Origin: ZAX-1 sp046533095
GTDB lineage: Bacteria; Bacillota; Clostridia; Lachnospirales; Lachnospiraceae
Length of the DNA: 64,000 bases
Direction of reading: 5' to 3'
Assembly: GCA_046533095.1 (NCBI GenBank)
Contig: JAJQRA010000030.1
Span: 62,001 to 126,000 of the forward strand
Shown here in pieces: positions 1-10,437 of the stretch. The notes beneath the pieces were generated by a model. The model saw nothing but the letters and a program-made list of their open reading frames with translations. It was not told the origin of the DNA and searched no databases. Each line of letters opens with the position of its first letter. Position 1 is the first letter of the stretch. A program made the translations under genes and the position numbers.

Positions 1-1
1 A

Positions 2-2908
2 GAAGAAGTATTGGAGGTATTAGCCGATGTGGTGGACCAATCTGCACTTTTAAAAGGAAGTGTGGTTATATTAGACGGTTTTACAGGATTTACACCAATA
101 CAATATCATTTGCTGGAACAGCTGATGAAAGTTGTAAAAGACGTCTATGTAACAATAGCGATGGACAAACGGGAAGACCCTTTTACATGCCTTGGCATAC
201 AGGAGCTTTTTTTTATGAGCAAAGAAACAGTCCATGCCTTGATGCAGATTGCAGATAGGACAAAAACGCAGGTAAAGGAACCAATTAAGATATGGCATGG
301 ACCAAACAGCCGATTTTTTAAGGCACCGGCGCTGCTTTGGCTGGAGCAGAACTTATTTCGCAAAAGCCCGGCCGTTTATGGCGAAGAAGTCGCTGATATT
401 TTCATGTACAGCCTGCCAAATCCAAGGCAGGAGCTAGTGTTTTTGGCAGAGGAAATCTGTCGCCTTGTAAGGGAAGAGGGATATCGGTATAAAGATATTG
501 CAATTGTTTGTGGCGATACACAACTATATGGCAACTATGCAGAGGAAATTTTTCCCAGTTATCATATTCCACTGTTTTTAGATAAAAAGAAAAATTTGCT
601 GTTTCAGCCATTGACCGAATTAATTCGAAGTACCCTTCTTGTTGTAGAACAGGATTTTTCCTATGAACATGTCATTTCTTATTTGCGTTGTGGTTTGGCT
701 GGATTTGCCGAAAAAGAGATTGATTTATTGGAAAATTATGTATTAGCGAACCGCATTCGTGGATATAGGCGATGGAAGGAAAAATGGGTACGCTTAAATG
801 GGGTTTCGGCGAATAAAGAGCTTGCAGAGGAAGAACTGGCGGCGGTCAATGAGGTGCGGGAGAGGATCGTACAGCTATTTGAAACGATTCGGGCAATTCG
901 TAGCAAACGGACAACGGTAATCGAAAAGACAAGGGCATTGTATGGACATATGCAGGAGCTAAAAGTCCAAATGCAGTTGGAGGAAAGGGCAAAATTTTTT
1001 TCAAAAAATGGGGAACCTACTTTGGCAAAGGAGTATGAGCAGGTCTATAAAATTGTGATAGATTTGCTTGACAAGTTTGTGGAACTTCTTGGGGAAGAAT
1101 CTATGACGGGAAAAGAGTACCGTGAAATTTTAGAAGCAGGCTTTGAGGCGGCAAGCATTGGAATCGTTCCGCTTGGCTATGACAGGGTGGTGTGTGGGGA
1201 TATTGAGCGGACCCGCCTCTCCCCGATTAAAGTATTGTTTTTTGTAGGCGTAAATGATGGGTTTATACCAAAATCTGCAGTAAATGGAGGGATGATATCC
1301 CAACAGGAGCGCGAGGTTTTAGCGAAGAACCATATGCAACTAAGCCCGACCATACGGGAAAGGAGCTTTATACAGAAATTTTATCTGTATTTGACGCTGA
1401 CAAAACCGAGCGAGAAATTATATCTTACGTGGTTTCGGGTCAGCTCCGAAGGAAAGGAAGCAAGAAAATCATACCTGGTTGGAACTTTGCAAACGATGTT
1501 TCCAAATATATTACTTAGAGCTTTGCAATCGTCTCGTTTAAAAGATGATTCTGCTTTTAAAAATCCCCCGATCGGTGTTTCAGATCGAAAAAGCATGGCA
1601 CAGGAACTTGCTCATATTGTAACCCCAAAAAGTAGCCGTTCTTTTTTTGTAGAGGGGCTAAATAGGGCGAAACAGGGGAAAACCACCCCGGTATGGCGCA
1701 CGCTATATCAGTGGTATGAACAAGATTCCTACTGGGCAGATGCGATAAAACCATTTTTTTATGCAGCATTTCCAAACGATGAAGAACAGCGTATCGGCAA
1801 GGATATTACAAGGGCATTATATTCTACGGTACTAGAAAACAGCGTAAGCAGGCTAGAGCGGTTCTGCTCTTGTGCATTTTCCCATTTTTTGGACTATGGG
1901 CTTTTACTTAAGGAACGTCAGCTAGGGGAATTTGCCGCTTCGGACTTGGGCAGTCTATTTCATACGGCAATCGAGCGTTATGCAAGGAACATGCAGGAGG
2001 CAGGTTTTCATTGGTTTGACGTTCCGCCAAACATGAAAGAAAAACTGATGGAACAGGCAATCATAGACACTTTAGCAGAAACAGGGAATCCTATGCTATT
2101 TGATGGAGCGAGGAATGCCTATACGATAGAGCGTGTGAAACGTATTTTAAGGAGGAGCATTGACACAATTTCACACCAGATAGAAGAAAGCCATTTTTTC
2201 CCGGAGGACTACGAGGTTTTCTTTTCCTTTGAACAAGATCTGCAGTCGGTGGATTTTGCATTGGATGAGAAGGTTTTACGAGATGAGAAGATGCGTCTTA
2301 GCGGGAGAATTGACCGGATGGATACGAAAGAGTGCGAGGATAAATTATATGTAAAAATCGTTGACTACAAGTCGGGGAATACACAATTTCAGCTTATTTC
2401 CGTCTATTATGGACTCCGGCTACAGCTTGTGGCCTATATGAATGCGGCCGTAGAACTATTAAAAAAGAAGTATCCGGATCGGAAGGTCGTTCCTTCGGGC
2501 ATGTTTTACTATCATGTAGACGACCCAATTGTAGAAGGAGATGCAAGCTCTAGTGAAGCGGAAATCCGCGAAAAAATATTTGAGCAGCTAAAGCTAAAAG
2601 GCATGGGAAGTGATGCCACAGATACGAGTGTCAGTAAAAAATCACAGCAGGTAGCAGATAGTGAAATGCAGATCATTTCAAACTATGTAAATCGTAAAAT
2701 ACAGTCTATTGGCAGCCAGATAATCGATGGCAACATCAAGGCAAATCCATATCTGCTTGGAGATAAGAGCGGATGCGACTATTGCCCCTACCACGGTGTA
2801 TGTGGATTTGACAAAAGATTGCCGGGCTATGGATACCGCCGTTTGCCGGATTTAAAAAAGAAAGAGGAGATCTTGGAAAAGATGCAGGAATTTATTCACC
2901 CCGAATAA
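2..2908 (+). CDS. addB: AddB, ATP-dependent helicase/nuclease subunit B (5' end missing)
   Basis: AddB pairs with AddA in the AddAB complex, which resects double-strand breaks for recombination in Firmicutes. The frame is already open at base 2, so the N-terminus, including the ATP-binding part, lies outside the window; about 968 residues of an expected ~1150 remain. The C-terminal nuclease domain shows GRIDRMD followed by VKIVDYKSG, the usual metal-binding Asp/Asp-x-Lys pattern. Cysteines in RFCSCAF and in the terminal GCDYCPYHGVC match the iron-sulfur staple of this family. addA follows after a repeat-filled 212-bp gap, so the two are probably co-transcribed. Family identity is secure; the true start cannot be seen. 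Confidence 0.95.
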   Translation, partial: EEVLEVLADVVDQSALLKGSVVILDGFTGFTPIQYHLLEQLMKVVKDVYVTIAMDKREDPFTCLGIQELFFMSKETVHALMQIADRTKTQVKEPIKIWHGPNSRFFKAPALLWLEQNLFRKSPAVYGEEVADIFMYSLPNPRQELVFLAEEICRLVREEGYRYKDIAIVCGDTQLYGNYAEEIFPSYHIPLFLDKKKNLLFQPLTELIRSTLLVVEQDFSYEHVISYLRCGLAGFAEKEIDLLENYVLANRIRGYRRWKEKWVRLNGVSANKELAEEELAAVNEVRERIVQLFETIRAIRSKRTTVIEKTRALYGHMQELKVQMQLEERAKFFSKNGEPTLAKEYEQVYKIVIDLLDKFVELLGEESMTGKEYREILEAGFEAASIGIVPLGYDRVVCGDIERTRLSPIKVLFFVGVNDGFIPKSAVNGGMISQQEREVLAKNHMQLSPTIRERSFIQKFYLYLTLTKPSEKLYLTWFRVSSEGKEARKSYLVGTLQTMFPNILLRALQSSRLKDDSAFKNPPIGVSDRKSMAQELAHIVTPKSSRSFFVEGLNRAKQGKTTPVWRTLYQWYEQDSYWADAIKPFFYAAFPNDEEQRIGKDITRALYSTVLENSVSRLERFCSCAFSHFLDYGLLLKERQLGEFAASDLGSLFHTAIERYARNMQEAGFHWFDVPPNMKEKLMEQAIIDTLAETGNPMLFDGARNAYTIERVKRILRRSIDTISHQIEESHFFPEDYEVFFSFEQDLQSVDFALDEKVLRDEKMRLSGRIDRMDTKECEDKLYVKIVDYKSGNTQFQLISVYYGLRLQLVAYMNAAVELLKKKYPDRKVVPSGMFYYHVDDPIVEGDASSSEAEIREKIFEQLKLKGMGSDATDTSVSKKSQQVADSEMQIISNYVNRKIQSIGSQIIDGNIKANPYLLGDKSGCDYCPYHGVCGFDKRLPGYGYRRLPDLKKKEEILEKMQEFIHPE

Positions 2909-3067
2909 ATACCCTGTTGCTTGCGGCGTCACCGTTTAGCCGTAACCCCAAAGATACTTCGCTGATTGTGCATCACCGTTCAACTGTAACTCTGAGTAAA
3001 TACCCCGCCGCTTGCGGTGTCACCGTTCAACTGTAACCCCAAAGATACCCTGTTGCTTGCGGCGGGG
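2909..3067. repeat. Direct repeats between addB and addA
   Basis: The first copy (2909-2955) begins directly at the addB stop; a near-identical 47-bp copy lies at 3001-3047, with partial copies at about 2970-3000 and 3048-3067. Shared core segments are CTTGCGG and GTAACCCCAAAGATA. No ORF or terminator is evident. This is one of many junctions in the window filled by short direct duplications. Confidence 0.8.
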
Positions 3068-3120
3068 AGATTCATTGAAATGGAGAAAAAACGCTTGACT
3101 AGATAGGGAGGTAGCTTCCA

Positions 3121-6100
3121 ATGAATAAATGGACAAAGGAACAACGGCAGGTTATCGATGCAAGGAACCGCAATCTTTTGGTAGCGGCGGCGGCGGGTTC
3201 CGGTAAAACTGCCGTACTGGTAGAACGTATTATTGGGAAAATAATGGATAACATGTATCCGGTGGATATCGATCAGCTTCTTGTGGTAACTTTTACAAAT
3301 GCGGCGGCTGCAGAAATGCGGGAGCGAATCTCAGATGCAATCGGAGAAGCGTTAAAGGCTTCCCCTGAAAATACCCATCTGCAAAAACAGCAGACACTGT
3401 TGCATAGTGCACAAATAACGACCATTCATAGCTTTTGCCTTTATGTCATACGAAACTATTTTCATCGGATTGAGATAGAGCCTAATTTTCGTGTGGGTGA
3501 AGATGGAGAATTAAAACTCATGAAGTTAGAGGTGCTAGATGACGTACTGGAAACATTTTATGCAGAGGGAAAAGAGCAGTTCATTCAGCTGGTAGAAACC
3601 TTTGCAGTGGGGAAACATGATCAGCAGCTAAAGGAGCTGGTACTGCAGCTGTTTGAATTTTCAATGAGCGACCCATGGCCGTCGCAATGGCTAAAAGACT
3701 GTATTTTGCCTTATAAGCTTGCTGATATGGGGCAATTTGAGGAGTTGCCCCATTTTAAGGTTCTGCAAACTTATTTATTGGCATTGACGAAAGAATGGGC
3801 GCAGGCAATGAACTACTGTTATGAGGTAAGCCAGGAAACGGATGGACCAAACATGTATGGGCCTTTACTAGAGAAGGAGGCAAATGCATTCGAAGAGATG
3901 CAAACTTGCAAAGCGTATGCATCCTTTTATCAAAAATTGGCAGAATTTTCTTTCGGCCGGCTGCCGGCGGCAAGAGGCTTTCAAGGAGATATAGAGAAAA
4001 AAGCAATGGTTATGGACGTGCGCAATGAAGTAAAAGACTCTGTGAAAAAAGTGATTTCACAGTTTTTCTATCAATCTCCAATGGATATGGTGGAAGGCTT
4101 AAAGAAAAATGAACCTGTCGTAGAAATGCTCTTAGAATTGACCCATGCGTTTGCAAGTGCATTTGCAGAGGAAAAAAAGGATAAAAATCTGGTAGACTAT
4201 AATGATTTGGAGCATTTTGCCCTAAAAATCCTAGTCAAAGAAGACACAAAGGAACCGACAAGGACGGCTCTTGAACTACAGCAGCTGTATGAAGAAATTA
4301 TGGTAGATGAGTATCAGGACAGCAATTTTGTACAGGAAACGATCCTAACTGCAATTTCAAAGGAGCGGGAGGGAATCTATAATATGTTTATGGTTGGCGA
4401 TGTGAAACAGAGCATCTATCGCTTTCGCATGGCAAGGCCGGAACTATTTATGGGAAAATATAATTCGTATACCATGACAGAAAGTGAAAAACAGCGGATA
4501 GATTTGCATAAAAATTTTAGGAGTAGAGAGAATATTATAGAAACTGTAAATGATGTATTTAAAATGATTATGGCAAAAGATCTTGGCAACATCGCGTATG
4601 ACGATTTAGCGGCATTAAATTTAGGCGCCACCTTCAAAGAAGCAGCTGTAAAGATGGACGAAGAGGAGGCGGCGAAAGGAATGCCGGGCAGCATGTCCCA
4701 TCAAAGAAAAGAAGCTGACAAAAAACAGTTTCAAACGGAAGTCCTTGTGATAGACATCGACAAATTTAAAGAGCGCAAGGAAGAGGGCAGATTGCCTAAA
4801 GAAATGGAAACGGATCGCAAAGAAGTAGAAGCGGCTGTTGTGGCATCAAAAATAAAACGGCTGATCAAGGAACAGCAGGTATTTGATGCGAAATCAAACA
4901 TGCTTCGTCTTGCAAAATATAGCGATATTGTTATTTTGCTAAGGAGTTTAAGCGGATATTCAGAAACCTTTGTGCAAATATTGGGCGCGAAAGGCATTCC
5001 GGCGCATGCCACTACAGGCACAGGCTATTTTTCAGCGATCGAGGTGCAGACCATCCTGAATTTACTACGTTTGATTGACAATGAAAGGCAAGACATACCT
5101 ATGGCGGCCGTCCTACATTCTCCGATTGTAGGGCTAAGCGGGGAAGAACTAGCAGTGGTTCGTTCACAGTTTAAAGGCATGAACTTCTATGAGGCAGTTT
5201 TTTCTTACGCAAGAAAATCCGATGAACAAAAATCCAATGGGCAAAGAGTGGACGAAGAAAACGTGAATGGACAAAGGGCAGACGAACAAAAATTCAACGG
5301 GCAAAGAGTGGATGAAGAAAACGTGAATGGACAAAGGGCAGACGCGGTAGAGAGAAAGCTACATCGGTTTTTGGCGCAATTAAATAAGTTTCGGATGTGG
5401 GTCAGCTACAAGCCAATCCATGCACTACTTTATGATGTCATGGAGGAGACCGGGTATTGGGATTATGTGTATGCAATGCCGGGAGGGCTTATAAGGCGCG
5501 GAAATTTAGAAATGCTGTTGGAGAAAGCAATTACATATGAGAAAACCAGCTACAAGGGACTGTTTCATTTTATCCGCTATATGGATCAACTGCAAAAATA
5601 TGAGGTTGATTTTGGCGAGGCAGAAACCAATGAACAGGAACAGGCAGTACGCATTATGAGCATCCACAAAAGCAAAGGACTAGAATTTCCAATCGTGATT
5701 GTTGCCGGCATGGGAAAGCAGTTTAACAGGCAGGATATCAGAGGAAAGATGGTGCTGCACCCACAGCTTGGACTGGGGGTAGATGTGATTGATCCAATAC
5801 GCAGGACGAAAACGGCATCTTTGATGAAGCAGGTGCTTGCAAGCCAGACGAACATAGAAAATATTGGAGAAGAACTGCGTGTATTATATGTGGCGCTCAC
5901 CCGTGCAAAAGAAAAACTGATTCTAACTGGAACGCTGAAAAAAGCTGAGGAAAAACTGCTTCAAATGGAATACACAAGAATTTCTAAGGAAGGTAGCTTG
6001 CCGTTCCTTGCTCGTCTAAATGCAGGCAGCTTTTTTGACTGGGTACTTCCGGCTCTGAAAAGCTATGAGGGGAAATATGACATAGCACTCTTAGAACCGC

Positions 6101-7134
6101 AATACTTGCTTGCAGAGCAGGTGCAGGAGGAAATCACGCAGGAACGCACAAGGGTAGCCGTACTGCACGATTTAGCAGAGGTGGATTTGGAACTAAAAAA
6201 ACAGGTAGGGGAGCGCCTATCTTACGTATACCCCTATGAGCAGGAAAAAGACAGGAAGAGGAAAGTGTCTGTATCAGAATTAAAACATCGCATGTTACAG
6301 CTGCAAGAAGAGGAAAATACGGATTATTTATTCCAAACAGAGGCGCGTATGGATCCTTTATTCCAAGAAGAGGAAGATACAGATCCTTTATTCCAAACAG
6401 AGGATGGTACAGATCCTTTATTCCAAGAAGAGGAAGATACGGATCCTTTATTCCAAGAAGAAAAAGATACGGATTCTTTATTCCAAGAAGAAAAAGATAT
6501 GGATCCTTTATTCCAAGAAGAGGATGGTACGCCATATTCGCTTTTGCCGGAAATTATTCCATATATTCCTAAATTTATGCAGAATATAGAGGAATATGAA
6601 ACAAAGGACAATGGGCAGATTGTGAATAAGGGAGTTCTTAGGGGAACAGCACTGCATCGAATTTTGGAATGCTTTGATTTTACAAGAGAATTTGAAACCT
6701 TAGATCTTCAAATAGAAGAAATGGTGAAAAGAAAACGGATTGACCGGCAGATGACAGAACTTGCGCCCACGTTTGCCATAAATAAATTTCTGAGTTCCAC
6801 ACTTGCAAAGCGGATACAAAAGGCGGCAAGGGCCGGGAAGCTTCAAAAAGAAAAACCCTTTGTTATGGGAAAGGTGGCGAAAGAGGTATTAGAGGAGAGC
6901 GACAGTGGGGAATTGATACTTGTACAGGGAATCATTGACGTTTTTTTTGAAGAAGGCGGGGAATTTGTAGTGGTAGACTATAAAACAGACCGTGTAGGTC
7001 ATGCAGGGGAACTAAAGAACCGCTATGCCTTACAGCTTAACCTATATGAAGAAGCGCTTGTAAAAGCAATGGGAAAGCAGGTGAAAGAAAAAATAATATA
7101 TTCGTTTCACCTCGCGGAAGAAATTTATATTTGA
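3121..7134 (+). CDS. addA: AddA, ATP-dependent helicase/nuclease subunit A, with two in-frame repeat insertions
   Basis: AddA is the UvrD-type 3'-5' helicase and nuclease subunit of AddAB. Walker A is AAAGSGKTA at residues 23-31; later helicase motifs include VDEYQDS, GDVKQSIYRFR and the SIHKSKGLEFP / VALTRAKEKL pair. The C-terminal RecB-like nuclease shows GTALHR and VVVDYKTDR. At 1337 residues it is longer than the usual ~1200-1250. Much of the excess is two tandem-repeat tracts: residues 701-740 (10-residue units like DEENVNGQRA) and 1061-1140 (10-residue units like FQEEEDTDPL). Both are hydrophilic and in frame, so the protein is probably functional with extended loops. GGGAGG at about 3106-3111 supports the ATG start. 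Confidence 0.97.
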   Translation: MNKWTKEQRQVIDARNRNLLVAAAAGSGKTAVLVERIIGKIMDNMYPVDIDQLLVVTFTNAAAAEMRERISDAIGEALKASPENTHLQKQQTLLHSAQITTIHSFCLYVIRNYFHRIEIEPNFRVGEDGELKLMKLEVLDDVLETFYAEGKEQFIQLVETFAVGKHDQQLKELVLQLFEFSMSDPWPSQWLKDCILPYKLADMGQFEELPHFKVLQTYLLALTKEWAQAMNYCYEVSQETDGPNMYGPLLEKEANAFEEMQTCKAYASFYQKLAEFSFGRLPAARGFQGDIEKKAMVMDVRNEVKDSVKKVISQFFYQSPMDMVEGLKKNEPVVEMLLELTHAFASAFAEEKKDKNLVDYNDLEHFALKILVKEDTKEPTRTALELQQLYEEIMVDEYQDSNFVQETILTAISKEREGIYNMFMVGDVKQSIYRFRMARPELFMGKYNSYTMTESEKQRIDLHKNFRSRENIIETVNDVFKMIMAKDLGNIAYDDLAALNLGATFKEAAVKMDEEEAAKGMPGSMSHQRKEADKKQFQTEVLVIDIDKFKERKEEGRLPKEMETDRKEVEAAVVASKIKRLIKEQQVFDAKSNMLRLAKYSDIVILLRSLSGYSETFVQILGAKGIPAHATTGTGYFSAIEVQTILNLLRLIDNERQDIPMAAVLHSPIVGLSGEELAVVRSQFKGMNFYEAVFSYARKSDEQKSNGQRVDEENVNGQRADEQKFNGQRVDEENVNGQRADAVERKLHRFLAQLNKFRMWVSYKPIHALLYDVMEETGYWDYVYAMPGGLIRRGNLEMLLEKAITYEKTSYKGLFHFIRYMDQLQKYEVDFGEAETNEQEQAVRIMSIHKSKGLEFPIVIVAGMGKQFNRQDIRGKMVLHPQLGLGVDVIDPIRRTKTASLMKQVLASQTNIENIGEELRVLYVALTRAKEKLILTGTLKKAEEKLLQMEYTRISKEGSLPFLARLNAGSFFDWVLPALKSYEGKYDIALLEPQYLLAEQVQEEITQERTRVAVLHDLAEVDLELKKQVGERLSYVYPYEQEKDRKRKVSVSELKHRMLQLQEEENTDYLFQTEARMDPLFQEEEDTDPLFQTEDGTDPLFQEEEDTDPLFQEEKDTDSLFQEEKDMDPLFQEEDGTPYSLLPEIIPYIPKFMQNIEEYETKDNGQIVNKGVLRGTALHRILECFDFTREFETLDLQIEEMVKRKRIDRQMTELAPTFAINKFLSSTLAKRIQKAARAGKLQKEKPFVMGKVAKEVLEESDSGELILVQGIIDVFFEEGGEFVVVDYKTDRVGHAGELKNRYALQLNLYEEALVKAMGKQVKEKIIYSFHLAEEIYI
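5221..5340. repeat. In-frame 30/60-bp tandem repeat inside addA
   Basis: Two 60-bp copies (5221-5280 and 5281-5340) differ at only a few bases, and each is made of two related 30-bp halves. They encode alternating decapeptides DEQKSNGQRV and DEENVNGQRA. The tract lies in the helicase region ahead of the SIHKSKGLEFP motif, in a charged stretch consistent with a surface loop. Confidence 0.9.
6301..6540. repeat. Eight-unit 30-bp in-frame tandem repeat inside addA
   Basis: Eight contiguous 30-bp units with a shared TTCCAA...GATCCTTTA frame encode acidic decapeptides of the type FQEEEDTDPL (residues 1061-1140). Units differ by a few substitutions, mostly in the middle. The tract sits in the linker before the C-terminal nuclease domain. 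With no spacers, it is not a CRISPR array. Confidence 0.92.
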
Positions 7135-7638
7135 TAAGGGAAATTTAATATAGGGAAATGGGAAAACAACATAACTACGTTTGCCAATTATAATGATTTT
7201 TTTACGTCCCCCTTGAGGCTGTCTGAAAACCAAATTTTCCCCAAACGAATACACTGTATATAGCGGTTTTATCTTCATTTAGTGCGATATATTGTATTTT
7301 AAAATTTGATTTCGGGAGTTTTCGGACAATTTCCCATTCATTTCGGGTATCTGGGTTGTAGTTTTGAAATGGGAGAAGTATTTATTCCGAATAAAGAAAT
7401 CACAGATAAATAGGTCAATGTCAACAAGGGAGCTGGATGGACAGAAGCTATTGATGCTATCACGGCATCTAAGGAACTGTTCTTTAATAACCTTAACATC
7501 TGACTTGGTCTTTTTCCGCCATGCTGCGTCATCTTGTCAAGTTTATTTTGTCACAGCCCCTAACGAACTTTTAGAGGAAATCAACTGCGCTGATTTCACA
7601 GATCGCACCAATCATAATGTCATACGTCTCCCAATTTT
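7135..7638. other. Non-coding or decayed stretch after addA
   Basis: I find no convincing gene here. A possible inverted pair, TGTCTGAAAAC near 7218 and GTTTTCGGACA near 7320, about 100 bp apart, resembles the ends of a small degraded transposable element, but no transposase is recognisable. Downstream (about 7430-7560) there are short open segments interrupted by stops in several frames, consistent with decayed sequence next to the Rpn remnant. Confidence in any mobile-element reading is low. Confidence 0.3.
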
Positions 7639-8439
7639 CTACAGGCCTATTTCTTCTATTTTGGAAATTGGCAAATTAGTAGCTTCCGAGATTTGTTCAA
7701 GGCCTAGCCCGAAACTCAACAGCTTTTTGGCTGTTTCTATTTTTTCATTTTGAGCCTTTTCATGTTCTGCTAATCTATCTTTCTCAGCTTTCAGTCTAAC
7801 TTTCTTGGCTTCTAAGCTAGCTTTTTTGGCTTCCAATCTAGCTTTCTCAATTTCTTTGTGGGCTTTTTCCGATACTTCCAATCTGCCTTTTTCTAATGCT
7901 TCCGCTTCGATCCTGTCAAATATCCTCTCAATCGCATACGTCATATCGTTTGCACCCCCTTTCTTTAAGTTGCTGATTGTAGAGCCTAGGATTTCCTTCT
8001 CGCCAGGCTTCACTTTTTTAAACAGCACATCTTTTAGCCAATCCATCAGATCTACCTGCTCATCGTTCGACAGCCTCGTAAAAAGCCCGGAAATGCTCTT
8101 TAGGCTATTTTTAAACTGCTCCGAATCGTGGTCCTTGTCGAGCAGGAACACGGAGGATAGGAGCGTTCCGATCTCTTCTAGCTCCCCATCCTCGTACCTG
8201 TTGACGTTTAGGAGGATGTACTCGAAATCCACGGTGCGGTTTCCAAACTCCCCATAGTCGCTTAGATACTGCCGGAAGCTTTTTACGACCGTCCAGTCCT
8301 CATAGCTGTTGTACAGGACGATCGGGACAATGGCGGGAAGCTTATATCCTTTCCGATCCCGCTCGTTTTCATCCGTATCGCCAAATATCCTGCGCCAAAG
8401 CTCCGTCATATAGATCAGGAGCCGAAACGGCCGTATAAT
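7639..8439 (-). pseudogene. Rpn-family recombination-promoting nuclease, 5'-truncated
   Basis: The readable protein (256 residues from ATG 8409) matches the C-terminal two-thirds of the Rpn/YhgA-like PD-(D/E)XK nuclease family: LPAIVPIVLYNS, a central helical region, and a C-terminal coiled coil rich in Ala/Lys/Glu, ending in a helix-turn-like ISEATNLPISKIEEIG. Family-like sequence continues upstream of the ATG as RPFRLLIYMTELW and then meets a stop at 8440-8442, so the catalytic N-terminus is gone. I therefore read it as a truncated remnant. The C-terminal coiled-coil repeats (units of EKARLEAKKASLEA type) are also internally repetitive. It could still express a nuclease-dead fragment. Confidence 0.75.
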
Positions 8440-8836
8440 TTATCATTGCCCTATTGACAGAAGGAAATTTCTGTGATATTCTAAAGTTACATTTAGTTTA
8501 TTCAATAAACTAAATGGCTTACAGTACCGACCCATACGTAATATGAAAGAGAAAGGTTGAGCGGTAGCGTTTTGCGGCATCTACTGGTGTGTAGCCTATA
8601 GATCCGTAGATGCAGATGGCATCAATTGTACAGGTGCATCGTAGCATGGCGGATGAAAAAACAAAGCCATCGAAAGTGCCCAATAGGGAAATAAAAGGTA
8701 TTCCACAAATAGAAAGATGTAGATTGTGGGATTAGTTTTTGACACAGCGCAAAAGGCAAAATGCACAAGGTTTGTCAATTTTTAGTTTAAAAATTAACAG
8801 ATTTATTATAAAAAATAAATTTTTTAAAAAAACCAC
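8440..8836. other. Intergenic stretch ahead of the sugar ABC operon
   Basis: No gene is supported here. It holds a 25-nt perfect palindrome near its left end and AT-rich sequence leading into the promoter of the next operon. The left boundary is the break point of the truncated Rpn gene. Confidence 0.5.
8491..8515. promoter_or_regulatory. 25-nt palindrome (12-bp arms, 1-nt centre)
   Basis: ATTTAGTTTATT and its exact reverse complement flank a single C. There is no T-run, and it lies about 320 bp upstream of the nearest promoter, so neither a terminator nor a local operator role is obvious. A related shorter palindrome (AGTTTAT-TG-ATAAACT) occurs at 62866-62881 in the thrS leader. The function is unknown. 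Confidence 0.5.
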
Positions 8837-8864
8837 TTGACTAATATGTGCAATATGCTATAAT
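8837..8864 (+). promoter_or_regulatory. Sigma-A type promoter of the sugar ABC operon
   Basis: TTGACT (8837-8842), a 16-bp spacer, then TATAAT (8859-8864). It is followed by TTAAACGTTGTTTTAA (about 8876-8891), an imperfect inverted repeat near the expected transcription start that could bind a LacI-type repressor; the operator is inference. The ribosome binding site AAAGGAGG (8911-8918) lies 6 bp before the ATG. Confidence 0.8.
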
Positions 8865-8924
8865 TTGATGGTAACTTAAACGTTGTTTTAAACAATTAGT
8901 TTATATGAAAAAAGGAGGAAAAAG

Positions 8925-10340
<1,416 letters not shown>

Positions 10341-10371
10341 ATAGTTCAATAAGTTAAATATGCTCATTGTC

Positions 10372-10419
10372 TTTATGGAGGCGGATCGTGGATAGCCGAA
10401 AAACCTCCATAAAATTTTT
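10372..10419 (+). terminator. Intercistronic hairpin between binding protein and permease genes
   Basis: TTTATGGAGG (10372-10381) pairs perfectly with CCTCCATAAA (10404-10413) across a 22-nt loop and is followed by ATTTTTG. It could act as a partial terminator or as a 3' stabilising hairpin. Either would give more binding protein than permease mRNA, a common arrangement in importers. Confidence 0.65.
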
Positions 10420-10437
10420 GAAATGGAGAGGTATCAT

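Noticed and set aside
6301..6540. Regular 30-bp repeats resembling a CRISPR array
   Set aside because: Units are contiguous with no spacers, are in frame with addA, and encode a decapeptide repeat.
6134..6611. Two long minus-strand frames with repeated Gly-Ile-Lys-Asp and Trp-Asn-Lys units
   Set aside because: They are reverse readings of the addA repeat tract, with no independent support.
7217..7331. Possible miniature transposable element with inverted ends
   Set aside because: The inverted pair is short and imperfect, and no target-site duplication or transposase is visible; kept only as a note on the decayed region.
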